This document shows positions 33,740-46,100 of a stretch of DNA of 64,000 bases, piece by piece; position 1 is the first letter of the stretch, and the number at the start of each line of letters is the position of its first letter. A program made the translations under genes and the position numbers. The notes beneath the pieces were generated by a model. The model was not told where the DNA came from. It saw only the letters and a list, made by a program, of their open reading frames with translations, and did no database searches. This stretch comes from Fragum whitleyi (Eukaryota > Mollusca > Bivalvia > Cardiida > Cardiidae), in contig OX411548.1 of NCBI GenBank assembly GCA_948146395.1, positions 64,623,020-64,687,019 on the forward strand, given 5' to 3'.

Positions 33740-34989
33740 CCATCCATATGCAGAACAAGCCACACCTGTAAGGTCATCTTTTTTCAATAAATGAAATTCT
33801 TTAAAAACTTTGAAGAAATCTGATATGAGGTAACTCGAGAGATCAATCAAGCCCTCAGTTTCTGAGAAGATTTTTAACGAAAGTTTTTGAACAGAGGCAT
33901 GCAGAACAAACACAACCCCATGAGTCATGACAATGACTGGCTTGCCTTAGGTCAGTAAAACCTATAAGTACCTTATAGAATAGGAAATTTTTAACAAGAG
34001 CACCTTTTAGAGGTGCCTATGCTTGGCCATTTAGATGCTGGAGATGGGTACCAATGCTTATGGGTGTTTGATAGTGGATAAAATATTCAAGTAAAAAAAG
34101 GGGTACAATTTATACAAAATGCATCTAGATTTATTACTTAATAGTATAGGTTGCTCTTTGATAGTGAACATGTGTGAAAGGTATTAAGTAAATGCCTTGA
34201 GTAATACTAGAAATATTTTCAGATGTCTTATGTTATTGCATGATGATTGACAGGGCTATAGCAATACCCTGGGTTTTCTCTGACAACTCCAGAAGCTTTC
34301 CTCATAAAACTTTTTATGAAATTTTCATAGCCATGGAAAGAGATGATGTGGTAATGGATTAAATGATATTATAGCCATTGTCCAGAAAATCTTGCCTAGA
34401 TGACACTAAAATTGACAATTGCTTAAATTCTTTCAGAAAACAAAAATTATTTTTCATCGAACAAGGAAAATAATGTTATTTCCAAAAGGAACAAGATTCT
34501 TTATTTCTGCTCGTATAATCATTTTTCCACAAACCAAACTTTTAATGCACTAAAATCAATTAAGTATAACATTGAGAAAAAGGGAGAATTCCTTTTTCTC
34601 AATGTTATTTTTAATATTATGCTGACTTTTTTCAATTTTAACCTACATCTGCAAATTCTTAGAAATTAGATCTGTTTAATTGTATCTGAGTTAGAGAACT
34701 GATGTCACAAGGTCATGTCATTTAGGCAGGTTCTCATTGAGAATGGATCCTATATTTATTGTTTATTTATTGATTGTATTGTAAAATTGTCAAATTAGCT
34801 ATGATTCAGTTTATTTGAAACCCCTGAAGAAGAAACATTATGTTTCGAAAGCGCTTGGGTTATATTTAATAATCCGTAAATTATTACACTGTTTGAGCAA
34901 ATATATTTCTCATATTTATCTTATTATTTTACTGTTCTTGAATCCTTTTGGATCCAGTGTTTCAGAAAGTAATTACGTTGGTATTTTTA
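33740..34989. other. Intergenic / 3' UTR stretch
   Basis: No gene seen. It holds a palindrome at 34566-34612 ('aacattgagaaaaaggga' arms) and, at 34818-34856, a CTGAAGA - GAAAC/GTTTC stem - GAAA arrangement flanked by ACCC and GGGT. Confidence 0.5.
33786..33791 (+). terminator. Candidate polyadenylation signal of the receptor gene
   Basis: AATAAA 47 nt after the stop codon. The very short 3' UTR it implies makes this one of several possible sites. Confidence 0.35.
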
Positions 34990-34998
34990 TTTTTCTCC

Positions 34999-35106
<108 letters not shown>

Positions 35107-35237
35107 ATAGACAGGTTGGTCTAAATTATATTGAAATCCATCACTTGCCTTCAAAAAAAACTGTGGATTGGCAACTTAAACCGTTTGACTTGAGGTAGTA
35201 TACCCATAATAGCCCCGCAACACTTTGGCACTCATGA

Positions 35238-35461
35238 TTGATTGATTGATTGAATAGAGTTTAGCGCCGCTTTCAACATTATTTCAGTTATATCGCGGCG
35301 GCTGGAGCACCTAACAATGGATTCCTGGTATTTCTCTCACCAGTACAACCACCACATTCTTTCCAAGCCTCCAGCTACTATCTCACATAGGTCTACGATT
35401 ATCAACCCATTGGTGAGAGACAAATAGTCGGAAAGCATGAGTGCCGCTGTCGGGGATCGAA
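35238..35461 (-). mobile_element. tRNA-derived SINE, head-truncated, with 14 bp target duplication
   Basis: Minus-strand SINE: remnant of the head (TTCGATCCCCGAC) then the conserved body and an (AATC)n tail. TTTGGCACTCATGA flanks it at 35224-35237 and 35462-35475. It is inserted into a GGACCTGTAATAG-type foldback MITE. Confidence 0.85.
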
Positions 35462-36165
35462 TTTGGCACTCATGAACTTTCACAATGTTGACCGAGGTTT
35501 CCAAATGAAAATCATAAGGAAACGTTGGTTGACCCTGTTAAAGTATATTACTTCCGAAACATTGGGGGACTATTACAGGTCCACTGACTACCTTCAGCTT
35601 GACAATTCAATTCATATATGGGCCTTAAATCAAGGGGGCTTGGATTACTTTACATGCAATATCTTCATTTTCTGCAAAGTTTTCAACTCCCCTTTCAATA
35701 CAAAGTGCTTTTAAATTTCCAGTGAATTTATATTTTAGAAAATATTGTGGACAAAGATTAAATTACTTGAATCAAGCAATTCATTCAGGATGGTTTCAAT
35801 TCAAATAGCACTCGCTTTCATAGTCCCCTGCAGCCACCTACAACCAGCCTAAAATTTTTAACAAAGGTGGCAAATTGTTACAAGATATTCCCTTCACTAT
35901 GCTTGATGACAAACGACGTAGGGCAATAAATAAGAAAGGTAGAGTTACAGTTCTTGTGCACTGCACACTCAATAATCATGAGAGGAATATAATATCTGCC
36001 ATGTCAATCAGACTTCATGTGACATTTATACACTGGAAAATAAGTGGACTCTGCCTATGTGCCACATCAATGGCTCTGCCAAACAGCTTTCACTCCCTAT
36101 ATGTTTATAGGGAGTTACAACTGTTTTGCATTGAGCCCTTGACATGTGATCATATTGACAGGTGT

Positions 36166-36427
36166 TGATTGATTGATTGGAGTTTAACCCCACTTTCAAT
36201 ATTTGTTCAGTTATATCGAGGTTGCTGGAGCACCTAACAATGGTTTCCTGGTATATCTCTCACAAGTACAATCATCAAAACCTTTCCTATCCTCCAGCTA
36301 CTATCTCACATAGGTCTACAATTATCAACCCATTGGTGAGAGACAAATAGTCGGAAAGAATAAGTGCTGCCGTCTGGGAATGAACCCTCGATCTACATTG
36401 ACAGACTGACGCGCTACAACGGCGGTC
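36166..36427 (-). mobile_element. tRNA-derived SINE with 12 bp target duplication
   Basis: Body and tail as at 38019; the tRNA-like head is present but diverged. ATTGACAGGTGT flanks it at 36154-36165 and 36428-36439. Confidence 0.85.
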
Positions 36428-36748
36428 ATTGACAGGTGTATAAAAACAGCAAAGTGTAACCACTTTTAATCAGTCATAAAAGTTTTGCGATATAAAGAGC
36501 AACAACACAGGAATTAAGAATTATTTTTTTCTTTATTTTTCCATTTTGGATAAAATATTGTGGATTTGTAGCTTATAAAAGTAAACAACAAATGGACATT
36601 TATTGTACAAACACCATATTCATACAGTACTAAAGTGAAAACTGTGCCATGTGGCCTTAAAGGGATGGCTAAAACCCATCACCTTACCTTTGTCATGCTC
36701 CATAAAATAGTCTTAGCCCATCTAATGCACTTCACAGAATTAACCTGG

Positions 36749-36987
36749 GGCCCATTTTACTAAACTTCTTATGAAAAAATGGATAAAAAGTCAAAATCAC
36801 AAATTGTACTTGTGTTATCATTCACTGTTAGATTCTGCCTAGCAATATGCCATTGAAATCGTCTTTAGAAGACGATTCCAATGAGATAATGCAAGGCAGA
36901 AATCAATTTTTAGTTACAACTATTGAAGCAACTTTAATTTTTGACTTGTGCAAAAAATTATCATTAGATGTTTAGTAAAATAGGCCC
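36749..36987. mobile_element. MITE, GGGCCY...TTTTACTAAAC family, with CTG target duplication
   Basis: Ends GGGCCCATTTTACTAAACTT and TTTAGTAAAATAGGCCC with CTG on each side. Central palindrome ATCGTCTTTAGAAGACGAT. Confidence 0.75.
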
Positions 36988-37644
36988 CTGCTGTACATAA
37001 AGAATTGGTAGACAGCACAGGCTATGATCAGCTTGCACATACATGCAATCTGATCTTAGTCTACAGTGCCTGATTCCTTCTAAATAAATGCTGGGATAAC
37101 TTCAACAAGACTTGAAACGCATGATCTAAACATACAGGCAGTTTCAAACGTTTTGTGCTGAGCAATTAACACAATTAATCACCATCCTTTAGCATCAGGG
37201 TGTGGATATCTAGTATGATTTGAAGATTCTTAAAGACTATTAAGAAATATTGTTCACTGTTTTCTTTTTGAGCCTTCAAAAGGGCATTGCACTTTGGTTG
37301 AATGCAGACAAAAGTAGAGAATTATCTTACAATCACAAGTACTGAACAAAGGCTATTTGAACTGGGCAAGCATGGGTATTGTACTATTTAAACTATGTGG
37401 TCCTAACGTGTCTGTGATGAATAAAATGAAAAAATTCGGGAAAAAATTGAAAAATGAAATGAAAATATGATCAATTGCATGAAATATTTGTAATTTCTAT
37501 TCTAAAGTTACACTTACTATCATGTAATGACGAAAAATATGTATTTCACAGTAAAATTTGTTTTAAACCACAACTCAGTGGACCTTAAAATGCACTTGCT
37601 TGCAAGAAAAGTGGCAAAATCCTTTTTTTTACGATAGCCTAGGG

Positions 37645-37872
37645 TTAACCCTTTCCTGTCCAACCCCTGGTTTTTACATCACTAAGATTTTGTAATTGAG
37701 AAAATATTGTAGAAAAAGAGGAAATTGTTTGTGACAAACAATTTCTTCTTTTCCTACAAAATTTTCTACCCTATAGAATGGTTATTTTTCAAATCAAATC
37801 CACTTTAAATTTTCGTCTGCAAAACCTTTGAATTTGGACAGGTCCAAAATTTTGTTAAACAGGAAAAACTTC
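37645..37872. mobile_element. TTAA-type MITE, CCCTTTCCTGT family
   Basis: Starts TTAACCCTTTCCTGTCCAA and ends with 'ggacaggtcc ... aacaggaaa'. The centre holds a hairpin 'aggaaattgtttgtgac' with its complement. Its right TTAA is decayed; copies at 49639 and 50053 retain both. Confidence 0.65.
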
Positions 37873-38018
37873 AGTTATGATAATTGTACAGTAAAACATC
37901 CACTGTTTCTAAAAGATTTCTTTTGTACAGGACCTTCTGATGTTGGTTATTTTATGAAAGTGGTCCCAATATAGGCGTCAAAGCTCATATATTTGTTTTA
38001 TAGTGAAGACTACACATA

Positions 38019-38294
38019 GAAGCTATTGATTGATTGGAGTTTTACGCCGCTTTCAACATTTTTTCAGTTACTTTGCGGCAGCTGGAGCACCTAACAATGG
38101 TTTCCTGGTATTTCTCTCACCAGTACAACCACCACATCCTTTCCTAGCCTCCAGCTGCTATCTCACATAGGTCTACCATTATCAACCGATCGGTGAGAGA
38201 CAAATAGTCGGAAAGAATGAGTGCCGCCGTCGGGGATCGAACCCGGGACCTCTAGATTGACTGTCCAACGCACTACTAACTGTGCTATGACGGC
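38019..38294 (-). mobile_element. tRNA-derived SINE, full length
   Basis: Minus strand: head with A-box-like TAGCACAGTTAGTAGTGCG and B-box GGTTCGATCCC (pol III promoter), conserved body, and tail CTCCAATCAATCAAT. CTACACATA occurs at both borders (38010-38018, 38295-38303). Best copy in the window for defining the family. Confidence 0.88.
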
Positions 38295-38369
38295 GGCTAC
38301 ACATAATAACTAAATACCAGTGACTCAATCATTTTTAATTAATAATGTGAGGATGTGAATTGCATGAAG

Positions 38370-38635
38370 ATTGTTTGTTTGAATGGGGTTTTATGCCGCT
38401 TTCAACAATCTTTAATCTATTGAAGTAGCTGTAGCACCTAACAATAGATTCCTGGTACTTCTCACACTGGTACTACAATTACATTCTTTCCTAGCCTTCA
38501 GCTGCTATCCCACATAGGTCTACAATTATCAATCCATTTATGGGATATAAATAGTCGGAAAAGATAAGTGCCGCCATTGGGGACTGAACTCATGATTTGG
38601 ACACTGCTACCGACTGCACCATGATGGTGGCAAAT
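38370..38635 (-). mobile_element. Diverged SINE copy
   Basis: Same body order ('tgccgctttcaacaatc', 'agcacctaacaatagattcc', 'aaatagtcggaaaagataag') but more substituted; the head is barely recognisable. Confidence 0.7.
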
Positions 38636-38794
38636 TACATGTAGAAGCAAGATACCAATGAAAAGATAGGTAGAGTTTCTTCTTTTGACAAGTATTTCCA
38701 ACCCTAGCATTTTTTTAAAATTCAACTTAATTTGCTATAAGCAACTTCTTTTCACTTGAACAAGTCTAAAACCATGTCATCTGTTATTGCACAA

Positions 38795-39044
38795 ATAAAC
38801 CCTTGTCATGCTGAACCTGGAATATTCCCCCTTTGGCAGGAGGTATAGACAAAGATCAGCCTGCACATATGTGCAGTCTGATCCTAGTCCATACCACCTG
38901 TTTTATAATTTTAAATCAGAAAAGATTAGGAATCGTATTTTCAAAATAAATATTGACCCATAGTAAGGACATCAGGCACTTTCAGCTCTTTGGTTTCAAT
39001 GTAATTTTGATTTGAAACAAAATATTCAGCATGACAAGGGTTAA
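38795..39044. mobile_element. MITE with CCCTTGTCATGCTGAA inverted ends (TTAA type)
   Basis: Left 'aaacccttgtcatgctgaac', right 'ttcagcatgacaagggttaa'. Contains the palindrome GCACATATGTGC. A copy at 45015-45249 has TTAA on both sides. Partial copies: 17650-17735, 18870-18910, 36996-37085, 42160-42215. Confidence 0.7.
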
Positions 39045-39179
39045 CAAGAGCCATGTCGGACATGGACATCCCCCGCCGAGAATGCTTGATAGTAAACTGA
39101 AGCCTAATGTATTAAGGGTTCTTTAAGAAATTAAGCCCCTACAAAATCCAAGTCTTTAAAATAACAAAGGGCAATAACT
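38865..39179 (+). repeat. First copy of a 315 bp direct duplication
   Basis: Appears identical to 40171-40485, 1306 bp downstream. It spans the right half of a MITE and the start of the 'aagagccatgtcggacatgg' repeat. Confidence 0.85.
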
Positions 39180-41000
39180 TTTGGTGAGCTTTTGGGTTTA
39201 CTTGATGTCCGTCGTCCGTTGTCCGTTGTGCGTCGTCAACATTTACCTTGTGGACACTCTAGAGGCCATATTTTTAGCCCAATCAACCTGAAAATTGGTC
39301 AGAATGATTATCTTGATGAAATCTCGTACAAGTTCGAATTTGGGTCAAGTTGGGTCAAAAACTAGGTCACGGGGTCAAATTTTAGAAAAACCTTGTGGAC
39401 GCTCTAGAGGCCATATTTTTAGCCCAATCAACCTGAAAATTGGTCAGAATGATTATCTTGATGAAATCTCGGACAAGTTCGAAATTGGGTCATATGGGGT
39501 CAAAAACTAGGTCACGGGGTCAAATCAAAGAAAAACCTTGTGGACGCTCTAGAGGCAATATTTTTAGCCCAATCAAACTGAAAATTTGTCAGGATAGTTA
39601 TCTTGATGAAATCTCGGACAAGTTCGAATTTGGGTCAAGTTGGGTCAAAAACTAGGTCACGGGGTCAAATTTTAGAAAAAACTTGTGGACGCTCTAAAGG
39701 CCATACTTTTAGTCGAATCAACCTGAAAATTGGTCAGAATGACTATCTTGATGAAATCTCCGACAAGTTCGAATTTGGGTCAAGTTGGGTCAAAAACTAG
39801 GTCACAGGGTCAAATTTTAGAAAAACCTTGTGGACACTCTAGAGGCCATATTTTTAGCCCAATCAACCTGAAAATTGGTCAGAATGATTATCTTGATGAA
39901 ATCTAGGTCAAGTTCGAAATTGGGTCATATGGGGTCAAAAACTAGGTCACATGGTCACAGTTTAGAAAAACCTTGTGGACACTCTAGAGGCCATATTTTT
40001 AGCCCAATCAACCTGAAAATTGTTCAGAATGATTATCTTGATGAAATCTCAGACAAGTTCGAAATTGGGTCATATGGGGTCAAAAACTAGGTCACTGGGT
40101 CAAATCAAAGAAAAACCTTGTGGACGCTCTAGAGGCCATATTTTTAGCCCGATCAACCTGAAAATTTGTCACATATGTGCAGTCTGATCCTAGTCCATAC
40201 CACCTGTTTTATAATTTTAAATCAGAAAAGATTAGGAATCGTATTTTCAAAATAAATATTGACCCATAGTAAGGACATCAGGCACTTTCAGCTCTTTGGT
40301 TTCAATGTAATTTTGATTTGAAACAAAATATTCAGCATGACAAGGGTTAACAAGAGCCATGTCGGACATGGACATCCCCCGCCGAGAATGCTTGATAGTA
40401 AACTGAAGCCTAATGTATTAAGGGTTCTTTAAGAAATTAAGCCCCTACAAAATCCAAGTCTTTAAAATAACAAAGGGCAATAACTCCAAAATTATGCAAG
40501 CCAGAGTTATAATTCTTGTGCACTGCACTCCTCCTCCATAAGATCTATCCACCCATAAAGTTTCAAGTTGATAGCTAAAATACTTTAGGAGATATGCTCC
40601 GGTCAACATCTAAGTCTTAAAAATAACAAAGGGCAATAACTCCAAAATTATGCAAGCCAGAGTTGCAGTTCTTGTGCACTGCACTTCTCCTCCATGAGAT
40701 CTATCCACCCATAAAGTTTCAAGTTAAAAGCTATTATACTTAAGGAGATATGCTCCGGGCAAAATCTAAGTCTTAAAAATAACAAAGGGCAATAACTCTA
40801 AAATTATGCAAGCAAGAGTTGTAATTCTTGTGCACTGCACTTCTCCTCCATAAGATCTATCCACCCATAAAGTTTCAAGTTGATAGCTATTATACTTTAG
40901 GAGATATGCTCCGGACAAGTTTAGTGACGGAATGACGGAACCGGAATGACGGACGGAGAGCATTACTATATCCCCTTCGCCGAAAACGGCGGGGGATAAC
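39045..41000 (+). repeat. Mosaic of AAGAGCCATGTCGG repeat with an inserted 145 bp tandem array
   Basis: Begins 'caagagccatgtcggacatg', is interrupted at 39180-40170 by seven ~145 bp units of the 'aaattggtcagaatgatta' family, restarts at 40171, and continues with ~150 bp units ('caaagggcaataactccaaa', 'agtttcaagttgatagcta'). It ends with GACGGAATGACGGA and the hairpin CCCTTCGCCGAAAACGGCGGGG. Open frames here are repeat artefacts. Confidence 0.8.
40171..40485 (+). repeat. Second copy of the 315 bp direct duplication
   Basis: Same sequence as 38865-39179 over its whole length by eye. The left junction is with the 145 bp unit array. Confidence 0.85.
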
Positions 41001-41069
41001 TAGAGCTGTTATATTTGGGTTAAATATCAAAGTGCTGATGTATCTTGAAGTAGATACATAAATTTAAGG

Positions 41070-41232
41070 TTATTGGACCTGTAATAGTTTCCGTAACTTT
41101 TCTGAAGTAATGAACTGTAACAGTGTTAACCGAGCTTTCCAAATGATTTCAATAGGAAACCTCGGTCAACATTATGAAAGATCTCAGGTTTCAAAACATT
41201 GCCAAATTAGTACGGATCCAGGACCTTAAATC
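41070..41232. repeat. Foldback MITE, GGACCTGTAATAG family
   Basis: 'ggacctgtaatagtttccg' and 'gtgttaaccgagctttcc' fold back on 'ggaaacctcggtcaacatt'. The outer right end is partly lost. Confidence 0.65.
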
Positions 41233-41667
41233 ATACAGCTTTCATTAGTTTTATTACAATTCTACTCCTCAATAATTTCTTTGAAAACCAAATTATATTG
41301 AAGTTAAAGTTAAATTACAAAGAAATAATACTGTACATACAAAATGTTTTATAAAAGCACATACTACTCTCCCACTTTGCAACTATACATTCAAAATCTA
41401 TACAATATAAAATATAATGATAATTTCCTTCATACAATAGTTTTTGGTCAAATTCAAAAAGGTCAAATTATCCTATCAGTTAGTGATATGAAATAATTTA
41501 CCACCCGTCTTTGATTTATTTGTTATTTCTTGAATAACCAGCACTTAAAATAATGTATTATTCTGTATTTCAAATAAAACTGATCTAAACAGGATTTCTC
41601 TAGAAAGACAGATTATTGTGTTTCATTTCAATGCACCAGTGCTAAAAATGCCTACACACCATAATTT

Positions 41668-41822
41668 GAGGGTTCAGTGCAAGACTGTACTAAGTGTATA
41701 TACAGGGTATATACACTTAGTACAGTCTTGCACTCAAGGCACATATCGAGGGTTCAATGCAAGACTTTAGTAAGTGTATATACATTGTATATACACTTAC
41801 TACAGTCTTGCACCGAACCCAC
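41668..41822. repeat. Pair of palindromes, GTGCAAGACT type
   Basis: Two adjacent hairpins, each built as 'ttcagtgcaagactgtac', 'aagtgtatata' and complement. The second reads from 'ttcaatgcaagacttta' to 'cagtcttgcaccgaaccc'. Together the outermost sequences GGGTTCA/TGCACCGAACCC are inverted. Confidence 0.75.
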
Positions 41823-42534
41823 TATATTACCTTTTAAGCACTGTGACCGCAATTTCTTCTAAAATTGTCAAAACTAGAACAATCCTTCAACATATTCAAG
41901 ATTTGTCTAAAAATATAAGATAGAAATCAGAACAGGTACCAGCTTTTGTATAAAGTAAATTAAAATGATAATTGAGCATAGAGATAGGCTTTACTTCTTT
42001 TACCCGAAATCTCTACAAGATCATTGGGAGACCTAATTGACATAACTATGACTTAAAGAAAGGTGAGGATATGACAGTTTTATTGCTCATGAATGATAGG
42101 CAATTATGTGTATGTTTCAACCTATATCCTGCTACTTTTTCAATTCCTACATAGGCAGAAATCATTCTAGACAAAGATCAGGCTGCACATACATGCATTC
42201 TGATCTTGGTTTATATTCTAATTAATTGAACAAGATATAGATTACCCTATTTATTTCATTATTTAAACAGCAGTATGCCATCCAAGCTAATTGGATGCCT
42301 ATTCTTATCTTACAATTATAAATTGACAACTTGGGCATTTATCACATAACGACAAAATTCAATTTGAAACACATCTTATAAAACATTGTAGCAAAAGGAG
42401 AAATTAATTGTTACAAGTAATTTCTTCTTTGGCATGAATGATTACTAATGTTTTCAAATTAAACATGCACTTTTGTACTATCACCTTGATGTTCATTTAA
42501 ACTAGTGTAAATTGTGTTTTCTATAAAAAGGTTA

Positions 42535-42720
42535 TTAAGGTTGAATATTTAGCCAGTTAACTCTTTCCTGTAGAATTTTAGATATTCTATAACTTTCATC
42601 TTGTATTTGAAAAAATATTGTGGAAAAATAAGAAATTGCTTGTAAAGCAATTTCTTCTTTTTCTACACTCTCTCCTACCATATAGGATAGGTTTTTTTTT
42701 TCAATTTTCATGATCATCTG
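42535..42720. repeat. Partial TTAA-type MITE, CCCTTTCCTGT family
   Basis: 'gttaactctttcctgta' end plus the central hairpin 'aagaaattgcttgtaaagc' and complement; the right end is missing. It lies in the likely 3' UTR of YTHDC1. Confidence 0.6.
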
Positions 42721-42959
42721 CATCTTATTTCAATTCAATAGGGTTTTATGTGGCTTTTAACAATCTTTAAGTCTTGTTACAGCAGCTGGAGTACCTAACT
42801 ATGGATGCCTGGTATTTCTTCAAACCAGCCCAAGATTTCAAACCAAGTTAAAAGCCTCATAGAACTTATTCTCACAAGTTAATTGCACTCTCAGTGAAAA
42901 GATCACCAATAAAGCCTATCTATAACTCCTATGACTACATAATGCTAAATGGATATGTT

Positions 42960-43139
42960 TCATCTGCGTTCTCGGTCTCGATGTCTGTGTCTCTCCCTCT
43001 CACTATCTCGATCTCGCTCACGATGTCGATGTTCCCTGTCTCGGTCTCGATCCCTGTCTCGACTTCTATCCCGATCATGATCCCTTCGAGACATACTTCC
43101 GGTTGTTCTGCGTAAGAAATCTTCTACGTCCCTGTCGTA
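42960..43139 (-). CDS. YTHDC1: YTHDC1 last coding exon
   Basis: Acceptor TCCTATTTTAG, phase 0. Begins YDRDVEDFLRRTTGSMSRRD, then alternating Arg/Asp/Glu/His to the stop at 42960. Codons CGA/CGG/AGA and GAT/GAC/GAG alternate, making the DNA itself a low-complexity tract. Confidence 0.85.
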   Translation of the reverse strand, partial: YDRDVEDFLRRTTGSMSRRDHDRDRSRDRDRDRDREHRHRERDRDSERERHRHRDRERR

Positions 43140-46100
43140 CTAAAATAGGATATATTTTCAGGTAAATCATTTACATTTCAGACAAAGGATAAGAAAGCGT
43201 AACACAAGTCCAAACAATGTTTTTTCTCAATGAAACCAACAAGATGATTCCAATGAGTTCCCATAATAAAGTGCTTTTGCAAGGAATATAAATATACAAA
43301 TGTTATAAAATAAATTGTTTAAAACTAACAGTTATACTGCAATACAATACATTTAATTCCTTAGAAACTGATAAGAGGAGATAACTCCAGTCTAAAATTT
43401 TTATTTCTCAATGAAACCCTATGTTGTGGGTACTCACTTGAATCATCTTGTTAAGACAATTCCAATGAGTGTCCACAACATAGGGTTAAGGAAAAACAAG
43501 AGGCCCAAGAGGGCCTGTATTGCTCCACTGGCTTTAAAATCTGAAGGCTTTCATTAAATAAAGCTTACTTTAAAAGAATACATTAACACTCCGAAATCTT
43601 CTAAGACCTATTCAATAATGATTAACTGGTTCTGGTCCATTTTGCACCAAAATACTCAATCACACTGAACCTGCAACCCTTTACCCATCTTATTAAAACA
43701 TAAGGTTCAGAAGGAGATGTTGTTCAAAGATTTCGGGCTCAAAAACAGCCCCACATGCCACACCCATATTTATGGACCAATCAAAATTTCTTGAACAATT
43801 TAAGTAAATAGTCACCCAAAAACATTCTGGTAAAGTTTCATTGAAATTGGCTGAGTGGTTCCGAAGGAGATATCATTCAAAGATTTTGGCCTCAAAATAA
43901 GCCCCGCCCTGCCACACCAAAATTTATGGGCCATTCAAAATTTAGCAAATAATTTTTAAAAAGAGGCACTCAAGGAACATTCTGGTAAAGTTTCATTGAA
44001 ATCAGCCAAGTGGTTCAGGAGAAAATGTCATTCGAAAATTTCGGGCTCAAAATAGGCCCTGCCAGCCACGCGCATATCTATAGACCAATCAAAATTTCTT
44101 GAACAATTTAAGTAAAGGGCAAACCAAGGAACATTCCGTTAAAGTTTCATTGAAATCGGCCCAGTGGTTCAGAAGGAGATGTCGTTCAAAGATTTTGGGC
44201 TCAAAATAAGCCCCGCCCTGCCATGCCCATATTTATGGGCCAATCAAAATTTCTTGAACAATTTAAGTAAAGGGTTACCCAAGGAACATCCATGCTAAGT
44301 TTCATTGAAATCGGCCCAATGGTTTGGGAGGAGAAGATTTTTAAAGATTTCAAAGTGAAAAAATGCCATACCCTGCCACGCCCATATTTGGGGGTCAATC
44401 AAAATTCTTTGAACAATTTCAAAAGAGGGCCAGCCAAGGATCATTTCTAACAAGTTTCATTAAAATCCGCCCATTGGTTTGGGAGGAGAAGATGTTTAAA
44501 GAAAAAGTTTACGCACGGATGGACGGACACACACACAGACGCACGACGGACACTCCGCCATGACAATTGCTTGCTGGCCTTCGGCCTGTGGAGCTAATAA
44601 CGTATTTTTTTTTATATATATCCCAAATCCAAAATACCTCCTCTATCTGTATTTCTGTTCATAACAGTAAAATGATCAATGGTACAGAGGTGAAATTTGT
44701 TTTTTGTTTATTTGACCTTGAGCTGCGACTTTTAACCTAAATATCCTTGCGAATATCTAAAAATTTCTTTCAAATAGCAAAACTTAACATGATGGAAAAT
44801 AATTGTGCCAAATCCACCCATAATTGAAGGAGATATGCTCTTGACAAATCCAGACAGATACACTAACACACATACACTGGCTTGTCACAAGAGGGATCAA
44901 CATTTAAATCGACTTACATTTCCTGAAGAGGTATATCGACTTTCATATTTTTCAAACATGTCACTTCTTGAACCCTGCAACAGAAATCATAAAGAGTGTT
45001 TTATCAATCATAACTTAACCCTTGTCATGTTGAACCTGGAATATTCCTGCTTTGACAGGAGATACTGACACAGATCAGCCTGCACATATGTGCAGTCTGA
45101 TCTAAGTTCATACCACCTGAATTTCACCAGAAAGGTGTAAAACATTGCATTTCTGAAATCAATACTCATATTTGGTAACTTCCAGTGCTTTTAGCACTTG
45201 TTTTTACATTTAATTTGCAAATTTTTTTATTCAGCATGATGAGGGTTAATAGAGAAATACATTTGTATATCACAGTGACTAAAACACAAAGACCATAAGT
45301 AAATAATGTCCATTAAATTATTTTCACTGCATATTAAACCATTTGAAGCTAAAGAAACATTGTCAACATTTCAACATTTCTAAACAGGTGCCCAAGACAT
45401 AGCAACTTGGTAGCTTTTTCTATATTTCATTTTTTTATTTTTTTTTTTTTTTTGACATGTTGCAACCTGTTTAAATTTTGACCAATTCAAATTGGTCCTC
45501 ATTAAGGTTGCACTAGGTCTAAAAATTTGTCTGGTAATAGCTGAAGAGGGAGATAAAGGGAGACAACTTACTGAGCGTTTATCAGATCTGGATCTGGACA
45601 TTGGAGAATGAGATCGTCCATAATCTTGAGGGGCCATCTGATGATCCCTTGGGAATTCGTATCCTTGGTAATGTGCCATGGGGTCCATACCATACCCTGG
45701 TGGCTGGAAGAGAAATAACATTTTAAATCAAACTATCTAGAGCTCTACAAAGCAGGAGTGATTTCCCTTTCAAAATGTGATAATTTTATTATAGCCTTAT
45801 CAAAAGCTGTATCATGGGTACTCATTTAAATCTTCTTTCATGATGATGAATCTAATGAGTATCAACAATATATGTTTTACAAGATTTAAAAAAGTTGAGA
45901 ACTTTTTTTTTTTCATTAAGAGCTCTTAATGTCGGTTCACAGTTGACAGCAAATTGGATTAAAAATTTCTACCATATGCAATGCTAGTATTAGATTGAGT
46001 AAACAGGGGCCCGTTTTACTAAACTTCTTACCACAAAACTAGTCAAAAGTCAAAATCACAAATTGTACCTGGTGTTTTCATTCATAGTTAGATTCTGCCA

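Noticed and set aside
38231..38294. Possible functional tRNA gene on the minus strand
   Set aside because: A and B boxes are present but the sequence continues directly into the SINE body and the arms do not form a proper acceptor stem; it is the SINE head.
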